Below, in pieces: positions 19,778 to 30,980 of a DNA stretch of 64,000 bases. This stretch comes from Phyto melanocephala (lineage: Eukaryota > Arthropoda > Insecta > Diptera > Rhinophoridae), in assembly GCA_941918925.1 (NCBI GenBank), contig OW799236.1, positions 82,734,213-82,798,212 on the forward strand, written 5' to 3'. A program made the translations under genes and the position numbers. The first letter of the stretch is position 1, and every line of letters begins with the position of its first letter. The notes below the pieces were generated by a model, which saw only the letters and a list, made by a program, of their open reading frames with translations, did no database searches and was not told where the DNA came from.

Positions 19778-21654
19778 TTGTTTTGACCTTGTTTTAATTT
19801 AACAAACTGGGTAAAACAAAATAACGGAAGAACACAAAATCGTTCACAATGGTTTTCTTAACAACTGATCTATCTATTATTGTTTTTCTAAGTATTTTTA
19901 TATGTAAGCACTTACGTTCCCATATTAAATATTTTTCGTGATATTTAATTTGACTAAAAGTCCTTTTTACAATGTACGATTATAATTTTACATAAGCTGT
20001 AATTTAGGCAAACTGGAATTTCACAAAATACGATTAGTACTTTTATTAAAAAGTCACTGTTAAATTTAACCGAACAAAACATTACACCTGAGATATTAAC
20101 AGCAGGAAAAAAGTAGAAATAAAATTGAGAAAAATCAAAAATTACGATGGTGAAATATTTTAAATTTTAAAAATGTAAAGGATACAAAGATACGCTTGTA
20201 TGTGCATTATTTCAATTGTATTTTTTTTTTATTAATTCTTAAATTTTTTTTAAATATTCTAATTAAAGGGTTTTCAAGATTTGAATCTCGCATTTCACGA
20301 TTTTTTGTTAACAAAAAAAAATCACGGTATTGCCATACTTTTGATGTATATTTTGGTTATGTTAGAGAAAGATTTTTAAACCTAAAACATTAACCCTAAA
20401 TTAAAACGTTATTTTCAACGGTAATGGCGTTTTGTTAATGTTTTTGTTAAAAAAAAGATAATGTGAAAAGGACCGTTAATAACTTATTTGCTATATTTTT
20501 ATTTGTGATTGTTAAGGTTGCGTTTATCTTCATGGTTAAAAAAATATAGATGGTTATTGTATTTTCTAGTTAACTCCGACGAAATAAAGTTAAATAAAAT
20601 GCTATATTGGAAGCTAATTAATATCCGCTAAAAAAACATTAAAATTAAAAAAAATTTAATCTTTATTTAATCTGAATTAAAAAGATATTTATGCCAACTT
20701 GGTATAACTTATTTGTTAATGTAAATTTAATATTGACACAGCACTGGAATATTTGACATAAACTTATATCCAAGAAAACTGCAAAACTGTTTGCATATTA
20801 ATCATGTACAAAAAATTTTCTAATGGTATTTAAATTTGCTCTAGAAAAGTTAAAAAATTAAATTAAATAAAAATTAAAATGTCCAAAAAGGGCTGCGTAC
20901 ATGTATTTAAAAAATTAATTAAAAATTTGACATAAAGTTTTTTTGAGGCTTTTACCAGTCTTTAATTAACAAGTTAATCAATAACACTGATCTGCAAAAA
21001 AATTGGTCTCAGAACATAAATATGGAATATAGTGATCTCAACTCGTTAAATTCAAATCCACTTTCATTTTCCACCCAGAAAACAGAAAACCATATTTATT
21101 ACCAATCGAATGGTTCAGTTCCTGCAATCGAACTTTTCATTTGTGATTTTAAAATTTCATAATTTTTTAAGTGCTGACTACATATTTATATTCCAAAACC
21201 GAAATTCTGCTATCACAACTAAACTACGCGATTGGCAGCAATTGCGGTACTCACAACCGATACTGTGTTCTCTGTGTACCCTAAACAAGGCGACCACGCT
21301 AACCTATTTCAATAAAACTCTTTAAGGGCTTGTTCGATTTGAATAATTGAAACACCAAAAGATGCGGGATAAAATTATCTTCTTTTATTGAATGCGGAGA
21401 TATTCAGAAATTGGTGGCGAAAACAAAAATAAATTTTTAATGAAAAAAATTTTTTTTTATGTTTTTAAAAACTCGTAAACAAATAAAAATATTGTACATT
21501 TTTGTTCTTATTCGGAAAGCTATATTAGGTATCTACTTTGATAAACATTATGTGATACATTTATGCGCAGCATACTTGCAATTTGCGGTTCAGGTACAAA
21601 ACCATAACACGCAATTATTGGTAAATTTCTTCGTACCAGATTAATTAAAACGTA
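19778..21654. other. Intergenic, nothing recognised
   Basis: AT-rich. Short frames at 20196-20393 and 21110-21325 have no recognisable domain and are best treated as chance. Confidence 0.35.
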
Positions 21655-21924
21655 CACGCAAAGAAAAAACCATGGTTGCGAAATGATCACGATGGTCATA
21701 TTATAGTTTCTATAACAATATTTGGTTGTCGAAAACATGTAATAGTTATTTTTGTTTCATTTCATCATATATTTTGTCACGATAATCAAGCGTTTGTTTG
21801 AATTGTATCATTTAATGTTTACTTTTCGTAAAAATTTCAAAATCGTTATCATTTAAAAATAGTATGATTTAAAAAAAATAATTTGACAAAAGTAACATTA
21901 AACTCAAAAGCATTAAAAATAATC

Positions 21925-22295
21925 ATATATAATAGTTTTTTTAAGCTTAAGGTCCTTTCAATAATAAAAATTTTTTTGGTTTTATTTTATATTATTTGAT
22001 CAATATTTTGCTACCTCTTTGTGTAGCATCATCAGGATACGAGTTCTTTATTATCTATATATTTGTTTTTTGTTGGTTTAGTGTCTTGATATTTGTTATT
22101 TTATAAATTTATAGTTTGATTAACAGATTGATTTTTCACTAAACCAACAAAAAACAAATATATAGATAATAAAGAACTCGTATCCTGATGATGCTACACA
22201 AAGAGGTAGCGAAATATTGATCAAATAATATAAAATAAAACCATAAAAATTTTTATTATTGAAAGGACCTTAAGCTTAAAAAAACTATTATATAT
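21925..22295. repeat. Long inverted repeat (159-bp arms) with hammerhead-like core
   Basis: Arms 21925-22083 and 22137-22295 are nearly identical in inverse, spacer 53 bp. Outer ends read ATATATAATAGTTTTTTTAA; inner ends TTGTTGGTTTAGTG. Each arm carries ATCCTGATGATGCTACACAA. It could be an insertion inside the surrounding MITE, perhaps derived from inverted terminal sequences of a Penelope-like element. Confidence 0.85.
22185..22214 (+). ncRNA. Hammerhead-ribozyme-like core in right arm
   Basis: CTGATGA (22185-22191), then TGCTAC-ACAAAGAG-GTAGC, a good stem-loop II, then GAAA (22211-22214): the conserved core order of the hammerhead ribozyme. The left arm on the minus strand has the same but with CAAAA instead of CGAAA. 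I do not see a convincing stem I on either side, so this is at best a degenerate or minimal form. Hammerheads are known in Penelope-like retroelements and some other repeats. Confidence 0.3.
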
Positions 22296-22799
22296 TATTA
22301 TCAAAAGGTCAAAGAAACTAATAATTATTATTAAAAATAATCATTAAACAATAGGTGAGACAACAGTATAATTACAAATTAATCAAGCTAGGATTTTTTA
22401 TTAACAATAATTTGATTTCAACTGTTCTTCTTCTTGCTGAAAAAATTTTTATTATTTTAAAAGTTTGATACGTCAAAAAATACATAAAAATTTGGACAAA
22501 TTAAAGAAATTTATAAATAAACGAGAAAATGTAAAAAAATTTTTGATATAAAAATTACAATTAAAATAGTAGGTACAATTAGTTTATCTAACTTAAAGCA
22601 AAATGCAAAAATTTGCCGTAAAAAAGCAAAGACTGTCGATTTCAATTGTAGTCATATATATGATTATTGAATGATAATTTAATTAAACATAATAATGTTA
22701 ACTGGTAAACATTATCTGTTTTAACAATAATCATATAACTCAATCATAGTATGTTGCTCTTCGATTATGGTTACCACAACAATATTCTTTCTTTGCGTG

Positions 22800-23271
22800 A
22801 ATATATATTTATTTTCTCCAGAAAATCTTGGTGCGGTGTCTGATGAGCATGAGATATTGCGCACATGGAAAGGAATATAACGGCAAGTGGTCCCTAAAAA
22901 TTTTAGCTTATTCCTGCTGAAAAATCAATCGTGAAACAGCAGATAACACTTAATAAAGAAAGCGATCTACCAAATAATAAAAAAATTTTACTATTATATT
23001 AATATTAAATTTCATTTAAGATTTTAGATTAGATAATAGAAGTCATTTAGGTGTAAGATTATTAACTTATGTTATAATATTAAATACTTTTTTATTGTTC
23101 CAATATCATATATCAAAATAAATAAGAATATCTCTAAAACTAGCAAGAAAGAAAAAATCTGTGAAGAGATTTGGATTCAGCACACAAAGGTCCAAAAAAT
23201 CACATAACAAGGTTCAAGCTCCCTTTTTTGTGACGACCATTGTAATATATCAAAAAAGGAATTAATTAAAA
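22800..23271. other. Intergenic, nothing recognised
   Basis: AT-rich spacer between the MITE and the inverted DINE-1-like copy; no feature supported. Confidence 0.35.
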
Positions 23272-24036
23272 ACAAGTAAGAGCGCTATATTCGGCCGTGC
23301 CGAATCTTATATACCCTTCACAACGTGTAGTCATGCAATAACAGTAGTTTGGGTCACCATTCATCCCATATGAAATACGTACATACATATAAAAACATAC
23401 ATATAAAAACATCCCATTGTAAAATTATAAATTTACGTATGTTAAAAAAACAAAAAAAAAATTAAAAAAAAATTAAAAAAAAAAAATATTATATATTAAT
23501 ATATATAAAACAAACAAAAAATAAAAAAAATTAAAACAAAAATAAAAAAAAATTAAAAAAAAAATAATAATAATATAAATAATATATTAAATTAAAAATA
23601 AAAAAAATTAAAAAAAAAAATTTTTTGGCTCAGCTGGGATTCGATGCCACGTTTTTTCTAACCAGTATACACGTTTGTATGTATGTATGTTGTTGTTGTA
23701 ATGTTGTTTTTGTAAAAAAAAATCGAGGTGGTCGTGGGTTTTTGCTCATATCTCAGTTGTTTATGTACCGATGTTTCTGATTTTCAACACCGATCTACTC
23801 CCGAATATTTCTGATACTTTAATACCTTTCCCGGGTCCAACATATGTCGGGGGGCTTCAAAAAGTTGATTTCAACATACACACGGACAGACGGACAGACT
23901 GACAGAGCTTAATCGACTCCCCTATTCATAAGCTTTCAGAAAATATGTACTTTATGGGGTCGGAAATGAAAATTGTAGAAATTTCACACGGAATGACAAA
24001 CCTATATATACCCTTTTTCACTGTGTGAAGGGTATA
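23272..24036 (-). mobile_element. DINE-1/INE-1-like element, short subfamily (copy 2, inverted)
   Basis: Starts CAAGTAAGAGCGCTATATTC with the CGGCCGTGCCG hairpin and ends CCCTTTTTCACTGTGTGAAG-GGTATAA. Gene-free. It is a close inverted relative of 18951-19777, sharing the tRNA-like patch (GGCTCAGCTGGGATTCGATG, 23627-23646), the CGGACAGACGGACAG block and the A-rich core. Confidence 0.85.
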
Positions 24037-25012
24037 ATTACTAAATTTGTAATTTATTTCACATTCTTTAATAAATAAATAAAATATTATTCTACAAAAT
24101 AAATAATCATTCTAATATTTAGATTTAACTTTAGTTCGCCATACATGCAGATTTATCAGAAATCACTTCAAAACTATAAACAATTCAACAAAGTCACAAA
24201 CAAAATCCACCTTTAAACATCCTCTAAAAGCAAATCTTATCTTGTAACCACTTAAGACCTCACATTTATTTGTTAAGTCATTACAACACAGTTTTTTGTT
24301 ATAACAAATATTTTAAACACAAATGACAAATTTTGCACAAACAATTCTTGACAAATTAGGCACATTTAGAATGCAAGTGTTAAAAAAACAACAACACACA
24401 TAACCATGTTGTAGATTGTCGATGGAGTGCATGTTTTTGTCTGCAACATGTAAATTTGAAAAATGCCATATGAAAGAGCCACGCATGTCTACATTTTTAA
24501 CTCTTCCATGCAAGTAAAGTTCAAAAGTGAATGCATAACATTAATTGTACGCCAGATAAAATCCTTAAAATATTAACGCTGTACTGGTAACAAAGAAAAA
24601 AAATGAAGAAAAATCGAAAAAAAAACTACAAAAACATTACATTAAGTGACTGAAATGATTTAATCTAATGCCAGACAGTATTTTGTATGACAAACTGAGA
24701 ATTATAGCGGTATAACAGACAATTCAGTAATCAATTGGTTTTTTGTTTTTTTAATTAAGTTTTTGTATGCAATTACTTAGATTAAAAAAATACCGCATTT
24801 GTTTGACAGTCAGTGATTAATTGTGGGGGCGATAAGTAAAAATGTTAAGCATGTGTTAAAAACTTTAAATTTGATGAGAGAAACGCGTACATTTTGAGAA
24901 TTATATTTTGCAAAAACTAATATGAAACTAATTATGTATATCTTTTAAGATAATGATAATAAAGTGCATAAACAAATAAACAATTAAGGAAGTCCAAAGA
25001 GCATAATATAAT
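24037..25012. other. Intergenic, nothing recognised
   Basis: AT-rich; the minus frame at 24313-24513 has no recognised domain. Confidence 0.35.
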
Positions 25013-26095
25013 ATGGAAAACAAATAAGAGCGCTATATTGGTCTGTGTCGAATTTTAGGTACCCATCACAATTATTGTGTAGGACCATAAAATTGATTAT
25101 ATTGTTAATGACTGTAATCACTGACGAATAATCACATATAAAAAAATTGTGTTATTTTACTTACTTTAGTTAGATTTTTTAATAAAGTGCGGGTTTTTTT
25201 TAGTTTTTCTTCAATTGTAATATATTGTCAAATCGGAACTAACAGCATTTCTATAATGTCACCCCCATTTTTATTATCGCAACGTTGCTATTTAACAAAA
25301 ACCACAAAAAAAATGTTTGATTTTTGTAAGCAGTACAGACTTCACTTTTTTACCGTACTGCATCCATGGAAATTACTGTACTGTATTCATTAATTGTTTG
25401 CATACGAAAGCACAACAAAGTATGTCTTCCGTACTGCTTATTATTTCCATGGTCGGAAAAAGGAAACTAATTTACTTAAATAATGATTTATTTAGATTTC
25501 CCCCTAACTTACTGTTGCCTTTTTCAGCAGTGCTTAAGGGAAAGGTATAATTAAGCTGTCCCTGGTCGGTATGAAATTAGCGCTCATTAATTGAAAAAGA
25601 GACCAAATAAGTGGGATATCCTATATATAAAAAAAAGAAAAAGTACGCTTGTTCAAATCGGAATGAGGGAAAAGGATTATTAGCCCCTTCATTGGTACCT
25701 GATATATAAAAAGCAAGTAATAGTGCTACATTTGACCATGCTAGATTTCATTATACTCTTTACCATCATTTGCATAGGTATAATGAGCTTATAACAGAGT
25801 AACTTAAGGTTTTATTGCAAACGCCATTTTGCTTTCTTATTTCCGACGTTATTTTTGGTTTTGCATTTTTACATACTTAACAGTATTCTACTAGTTGAAT
25901 TCTTTAATTTGATACCCATATTGATGGAATTAAGAAACAAATTATTTGACACTATATTTCGCCACTTTTTCATAGTCTACTATATTCTATTTGTCAAGCC
26001 TTTTCTTTTGATAACAACATTATGGAAGTTAATGGCGACAAATCGGTAATCACTATAATTGATTTATATATTCGCAATTATTTTAGGACTCCATC
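25013..26095. mobile_element. Scraps of decayed DINE-1-like elements
   Basis: AATAAGAGCGCTATATTGGT with GTCGAATTTTAGGTACCC (25022-25065) is a worn minus-oriented right end. A second worn end, GCAAGTAATAGTGCTACATT, lies at 25710-25730. At 25890-26040 interior words in minus orientation (GATACCCATATTGATGG, CATAGTCTAC, CAAGCCTTTTCTTTTGATA) match the family interior seen at 3580-3640. Confidence 0.4.
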
Positions 26096-26175
26096 TTGTA
26101 TTTTAACTTTCTTATATTTATGTATTCCTCTAGCCCTTCTTCATCCCTTGGATATGTGCCCTTCCTATGATCCTT

Positions 26176-26192
26176 TGGGTCAATATGACCCA
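26176..26192. repeat. Subterminal palindrome TGGGTCAATATGACCCA of the piggyBac relic
   Basis: A perfect-to-near-perfect 17-bp palindrome about 40 bp from the left end. Related palindromes lie at 28886-28902 and 29076-29092 near the right end. Likely transposase binding sites (inference). Confidence 0.85.
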
Positions 26193-26401
26193 ACATAAAA
26201 ATGTTAACAAAATTTCAAATTAATATAGGACATTTTTTTGTTTTGTTGCTTATTTATTTAGTATAATAAAAAATAATGAAAACTAAAATAAATAAGCTCT
26301 TCCTGAGCACTTATTAAAAAATATATATATGTATTTATATATAAAATAAAATTAAATTTGAAATTCAGCCTTTTTTTTTTTGAAAAATAATAATATATAA
26401 A

Positions 26402-27844
26402 TTATATTTTTAATACTAATGTATAAACATTTAAGAATTTGTGTGACAATGTGACCATGTGTTCTTTGCAAATAAATTTTGTACAAAAATCACATTTGGT
26501 TGAATATTTATTTGAATTCCTTCCATATTGACAAAAGAAACACCGCTGTCGTTTGTTGGGTAAATTACTGGAAAATGGTGTATTTGTACTATTTTGTTTA
26601 GAACATTGCGAGGCACTTGTGAGATCATTTTGTTCTTGAATAAGATTTCTTGCTGACGGTCCATGTGGCAAAACCTTTCTTCGCAAAATATGCTAATTTA
26701 TTAGCTGATCTGCAAGTTCTACTATATAAAGCCTGCGTCTAAAGTTTTTATTGAAATTCAAGGCAGGATTCATATCAGGCCATATGACGTAGGAGTTGTA
26801 TGCTGATACTTCTATCATGTTTGAAAAAAATGCAACAGGCTATCGCTTAGTCATGCGTAATTAACATCTAGTTGGTCAAGCACATCAACTCCAGCTTTCG
26901 CTTGGTTGTAATGATGTATTATTTTAGGTTTCTTTTTTTCATCGTCTCTTACAACGTATTTTTTTTTTTTGGAACATATGAAGCTATAGTTATATCATAT
27001 GAAAACAAAGAATCAGAGTGCAATACGGGTTCTTTTTCATATCCAGATTTCTTTATGGCAAAAAAGTTTTATTTTTACGGACAGTGCCAACTAATGTTAT
27101 ATTCTGACAAAGTAGTTGAATGGCAAGATTGTATGTAGTAAAAAAATTATCACATGTAATTGTGCATCCCTTTGGGAGAGGGTCTAAAAATGTTAGCACC
27201 TTTCTCTCACTTAAATTGAAAATATCGATATATGTATAACAAGTGTAATACGAAGTACAATTGATTGGATGTGTATTTCTTGCTCTGCCTTTGTACACTT
27301 CTAAATTCCAGGCTTATTTAGTTGTAGAATCACAAAGTGCCCAAATTCGTATGCCATATCTGGCGGGCTTTGATGGAATATATTGCCTAAAACTGCACCG
27401 ACCTCGAAATAGAACCAATTGTTCATCTACAGTAAAACTTTTATGTGGATTGTAAAAAAAATTAAGCTGATTACTTCACTTGTCTCAAACGTTTCTTATC
27501 GGTTCTAGTTTTTCACGAAGTCTTCTTTCTTCTCTATCTTCATAGCTGTCAAACCGTAGGCACTTTGATATGCTCCCAAATCGCTTCAGACTCATTGGTG
27601 CTCGAAAAACAGGTCTTTCGTTTTTTTCATTCCACAAGCTAGTAAGATTTTCTCCATTAGATTTATAAACACCTGCTATTATCATATCAATGTTTTTCCA
27701 ATTATTTCCATATAATTCTACACCTTTTTGATTTGTCATTTTAATCACAATATTTTTTATATTTGGTGATATAAACAAATCGAACGAAGACTTTAATATT
27801 ATCATAAAACAAATTTTAAGAGATACCTTTACGGGATTCGCCAA
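26402..27844 (-). pseudogene. piggyBac transposase (DDE_Tnp_1_7 type), broken by frameshifts and stops
   Basis: Read on the minus strand in order: AGVYKSNGENLTSLWNEK and RPVFRAPMSLKRF (27700-27590); DEQLVLFRGRCSFRQYIPSK and YGIRIWALCDSTT, with the first catalytic D in LCDS (27430-27310); FLDPLPKGCTITCDNFFTT, with the second catalytic D in CDNFF (27180-27110), and NITLVGTVRKNK; HHYNQAKAGVDVLDQLDVNY, with the third acidic site in GVDVLDQ (26910-26850); and a C-terminal cysteine-rich finger RQRCFFCQYG... CDFCTKFICKEH (26540-26450). All three catalytic aspartate blocks are recognisable but lie in different frames, so no enzyme can be made. The N-terminal end would lie beyond the Helitron insertion at 27888 and is not readable. 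Confidence 0.85.
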
Positions 27845-27887
27845 ATCCCTCCCAAAATGTGAAAATAATAAAATTTTGATTGAAAAA

Positions 27888-28754
27888 TCTATATATATAA
27901 AAGTGAAACTCTGTGTGTGTGTGTGTGTGTGTTAGCTATAGACTCTGAAACTGTAAAACCGATCGGGCTCAAACTTTGGTAAGTTGTTGTACACATACCG
28001 GGGAGTGTTTATGGATGAAAAAAGTGGGCGGGGCCACGCCCATAAAAATTTATTATCAGTTTTAGCTACTTGCATTTGACCGATTTTTCTGAAACTTTGC
28101 ACACATATCGAGCTGTCATGACTGAATAATTTCGTGATGAGAAAAGTGGGCGCGGCCACGCCCCTAAAAAAGTTTTAATTTTGAGGTACTTGCACTAAAC
28201 CGATTTTTCTGAAACTTTGCACACATATTAAGCTGTCGTGACTTTATAATTTCGTGATTAAAAAAGTGGGCGGGGCCACGCCCATAAAAAAAGGTTATAA
28301 TTTTGAGGTACTTGCACCAGACCGATTTTTCTGAAACTTTGCACACATATCGAGCTGTCATGACTAAATAATTGCATGATTAGAAAAGTGGGCAGTGCCA
28401 CGCCCATAAAAAATAGGTATCATTTTGAGGTACTTGCACTGGACCGATTATTCTGAAACTTTGCACACATATTGAGCTGTTATGACTTTACAATTTCATG
28501 ATTAGAAAAGTGGGCAGGGCCACGCCCATAAAAACAATTATAATTTTGAGGTACGTGCACTGGTCCGATTCTGTTGAAACTTTTCACACATATTGAGCTG
28601 TTATGACTTTATAATTTCGTGATTAGAAAAGTGGGCAATGCCACGCCCATAAAAAAATTATAATTTTTAGGTTTTCGCACTTGATATTCAATTAAAATTC
28701 AGAATGCATTTCGATTCCTTAAGGGGCGAAGCAACGCGCGCCGGGTTTGGCTAG
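27888..28754 (+). mobile_element. Non-autonomous Helitron inserted in the piggyBac relic
   Basis: Starts TCTATATATATAAAAGTGAA and ends CGCGCCGGGTTTGGCTAG, inserted precisely between A (27887) and T (28755) as Helitrons do. The last 40 bp can fold (GGCG...CGCC). After the start comes a GT microsatellite (27911-27932), then six tandem units. It encodes nothing. A near relative in minus orientation is at 60979-61853. Confidence 0.88.
28024..28690 (+). repeat. Six tandem units of about 122 bp in the Helitron
   Basis: GTGGGCGGGGCCACGCCCAT-type blocks start at 28024, 28146, 28266, 28388, 28510 and 28632. Each unit also has CTGAAACTTTGCACACATAT and GAGCTGTCATGACT. The minus frames at 27932-28361 are products of this repeat. 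Confidence 0.9.
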
Positions 28755-29111
28755 TATTCAATAAAAGCGATTTTATCTGAAAAAATTATTATTCGATGAT
28801 TTTGAATAAAGGTGAACTTTACTCAATTATATTTAATATGAAATAAAAAATGGTAAAGTGGATAAAAACTTGCAAAATCGCTTGTTGGGTCATATTGACC
28901 CAAAGGATATTTAATGTATGTAAATCGTGTTTTGAAATGTGGAGGGGGGAGGTAAATTTTAAATTTTATCACTTTCTTTTTAAAGCATAATTTTCATTCC
29001 TGTAATGGATAAATTAAAGTTTCAGGTTCATATCTTATAATTAAAGGGAAAAATTTTGGGTTTGAAAAACGAAATTGGGTCAAATTGACCCAAGGAGTGC
29101 AGAAGGGCTAG

Positions 29112-30042
29112 ACAAGCTCTTTTATTTAATATAAATCAGGGAGTAATAGGAAGTAAATTTTTAATTACTTATTTTGAACCATAAAAAAACTTTATTTTAC
29201 GCCTTTTTGTTGAAAGATCATCATGAATTTTGAAAATGTTCTACTTTGCTAGCAGTGATGGGAATTTAGCTATTTTCCCGACAAATCTAACGATTCGAAA
29301 CCAGTTTCGAGGGCAAAAATATGTTTAAGCTACTAGCGGGAATTCTAGCTATTTTTGCTGACGCACCCTTTGTGCCACCAAAGCTCCATATTTATTAGTA
29401 AAAAAACATTATACATATAAAATCATAGAAAAAAATGAAGTGTACAGTTTTTTAGGATATCAATTTCGAAACTGTAACTCCTATGTAAGGACGGAGATAG
29501 CATTAAACGAAAAATTAGAGTTAGATGTGATTTGAACTAAAGGTTAAACAAATAATTGTAAAATTTTATATATTTTCAAAATGAAATTGGTAAGGAGTAT
29601 TAGTTAAAATTCCTATGATCCAAAGATGGAAATATACGGTCAACTCAAAAAGCTTTGGTGCAAATTTTATATAAGTAATATTACATATTAACAACATATT
29701 TTTCTAATTAAAGCAGTTTTATCCCTTTCCATGATTTTTCATAATTTAGTGTAGCAATAGATAAACAGTTCTAGGTTTGTTCTTCAAATGCTATTTGTAC
29801 CTTAACTTTTTTGCTTTTAAAAATGCTCTTTATCGGGTTAACTACAGAAAAAACCCCATTTTTTATATAAATCAGTCACACCTAAAAAATTCCCTCTTTG
29901 AAAAATTTAGAAAAAAAATATGTGAACCCTGAGAAATATTTTTAAAGTAGGAAACAACAAAAAAAGGTGAAGAACTGATACACTCTTTCTTCCTCTTTGC
30001 ATTCTTTTTATCAAATTTTGCCTATTTGTCTTTCAGTTCCTT
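29112..30042. other. Intergenic, nothing firmly recognised
   Basis: AT-rich. CAGTGATGGGAATTTAGCTA (29255) and CTAGCGGGAATTCTAGCTAT (29333) look like a close direct pair but are too short to assign. Confidence 0.35.
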
Positions 30043-30980
30043 CCCAGCCTGCACAAAAGTACGACAATGTCTGAATCAGACAAGTCTTACAAATATCTGA
30101 CTTATTTTACGGACATTTCGTACAGATTTCTGTAAGACATGTCTGGGAAATTTAATGTACGACACGTCTGATAGATTTCTGACTGATTTCGTACCGATAT
30201 GTCGAAGGGATATTATTCTTTCTTGTTTACCGACATGTCTGATAGATATCTGACTGATTTCGTACAGAAATGTCTAAGTTGTTTTTATTCCTTTTGTTTT
30301 TTTTTCTTTACAAATTAAAACGCAATTTTTTGCCTTTACCAATTTTGTAATTTTGATTTTGTTTGTTTTACAAATTGTTTATTTAAGTCATAAAGTGCAA
30401 CAAAATAGGTGATATTAAAAAATTTAATTTATTGGTTTGTTAAAAAAGTTTAAAAGAATTATAGAAAGTGATTGTTTTGTGATTAATAAACAATATATGT
30501 ATATAAAAAGAGTGTCACGTCAGGCTTTTCGACAAAATGTTCAAAAAGATGCGTATTTGGTTTTTCAAGTTAGCTTAAAATATTTAAAAGAATTGTTTTA
30601 ACTATTATATGTGTATATGAATATATGTAATTAAGTAATAAATTAAATGAGTAAAAAAATATAACATAAAACTGAGTTTTATTTTATTAAATATTTCAGA
30701 CAAACATCCGACAAACTTTCAGAAATCTGTCAGAAATCCATACGAATGTCGTATAATAAATCCGAATTTCCCTGCTTTTTCTTTCAGATTTCTGTTAGAT
30801 TTCTGTCAGACACGTCGGTAAAAAACTCAGAATTTCCCACGACATGTCTGTCAGAATTCGTGTCAACAACTTCATATGTTTGGCGGTCAGAAGTCTGACA
30901 GAATTCGTATAGAATTCTTACTTGTTTGTCGACATTTCTTAGAGACATCTGACAGATGTCGGACAATTTTGCAGGCTGGG
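30043..30980. mobile_element. 938-bp TIR element with many TCTGACAGA/GACATGTC subterminal repeats
   Basis: Starts CCCAGCCTGCACAAAAGTAC and ends with the inverse of CCCAGCCTGCAAAATTGTCC. Both flanks (30060-30290 and 30700-30970) are filled with short copies of TTTCTGTCAGA, GACATGTCTG and CGACA-type words in both orientations; the 400-bp centre is plain AT-rich. There is no transposase. The frames at 30784-30966 and 30876-31061 are made by these repeats. The target duplication is unclear (TT on one side). A fragment of the family lies at 15786-15935. Confidence 0.8.

Larger units (their letters stand above)
21655..22799. mobile_element. MITE-like element with CACGCAAAGAAA ends
   Basis: CACGCAAAGAAAAAACCATG at 21655 is mirrored by the inverse of CACGCAAAGAAAGAATATTG ending at 22799. 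The right part (22640-22799: TTGTAGTCATATATATG..., ATGTTGCTCTTCGATTATGG) is repeated at 33961-34820, which confirms a dispersed family. It encodes nothing and carries the long palindrome at 21925-22295. Confidence 0.6.
26134..29107 (-). mobile_element. piggyBac-type transposon relic flanked by CTAG
   Basis: Ends CCCTTCTTCATCCCTTGG and, inverted, CCCTTCTGCACTCCTTGG (15 of 18 match), each next to CTAG (26130-26133 and 29108-29111). The interior encodes a broken piggyBac transposase on the minus strand. Palindromes of the form TGGGTCAATATGACCCA lie near both ends. A Helitron is inserted at 27888-28754. Canonical piggyBac elements duplicate TTAA, so the CTAG flank is unusual. Confidence 0.8.

Noticed and set aside
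26872..27138. Plus-strand 88-codon ORF
   Set aside because: Antisense to the piggyBac transposase remnant.
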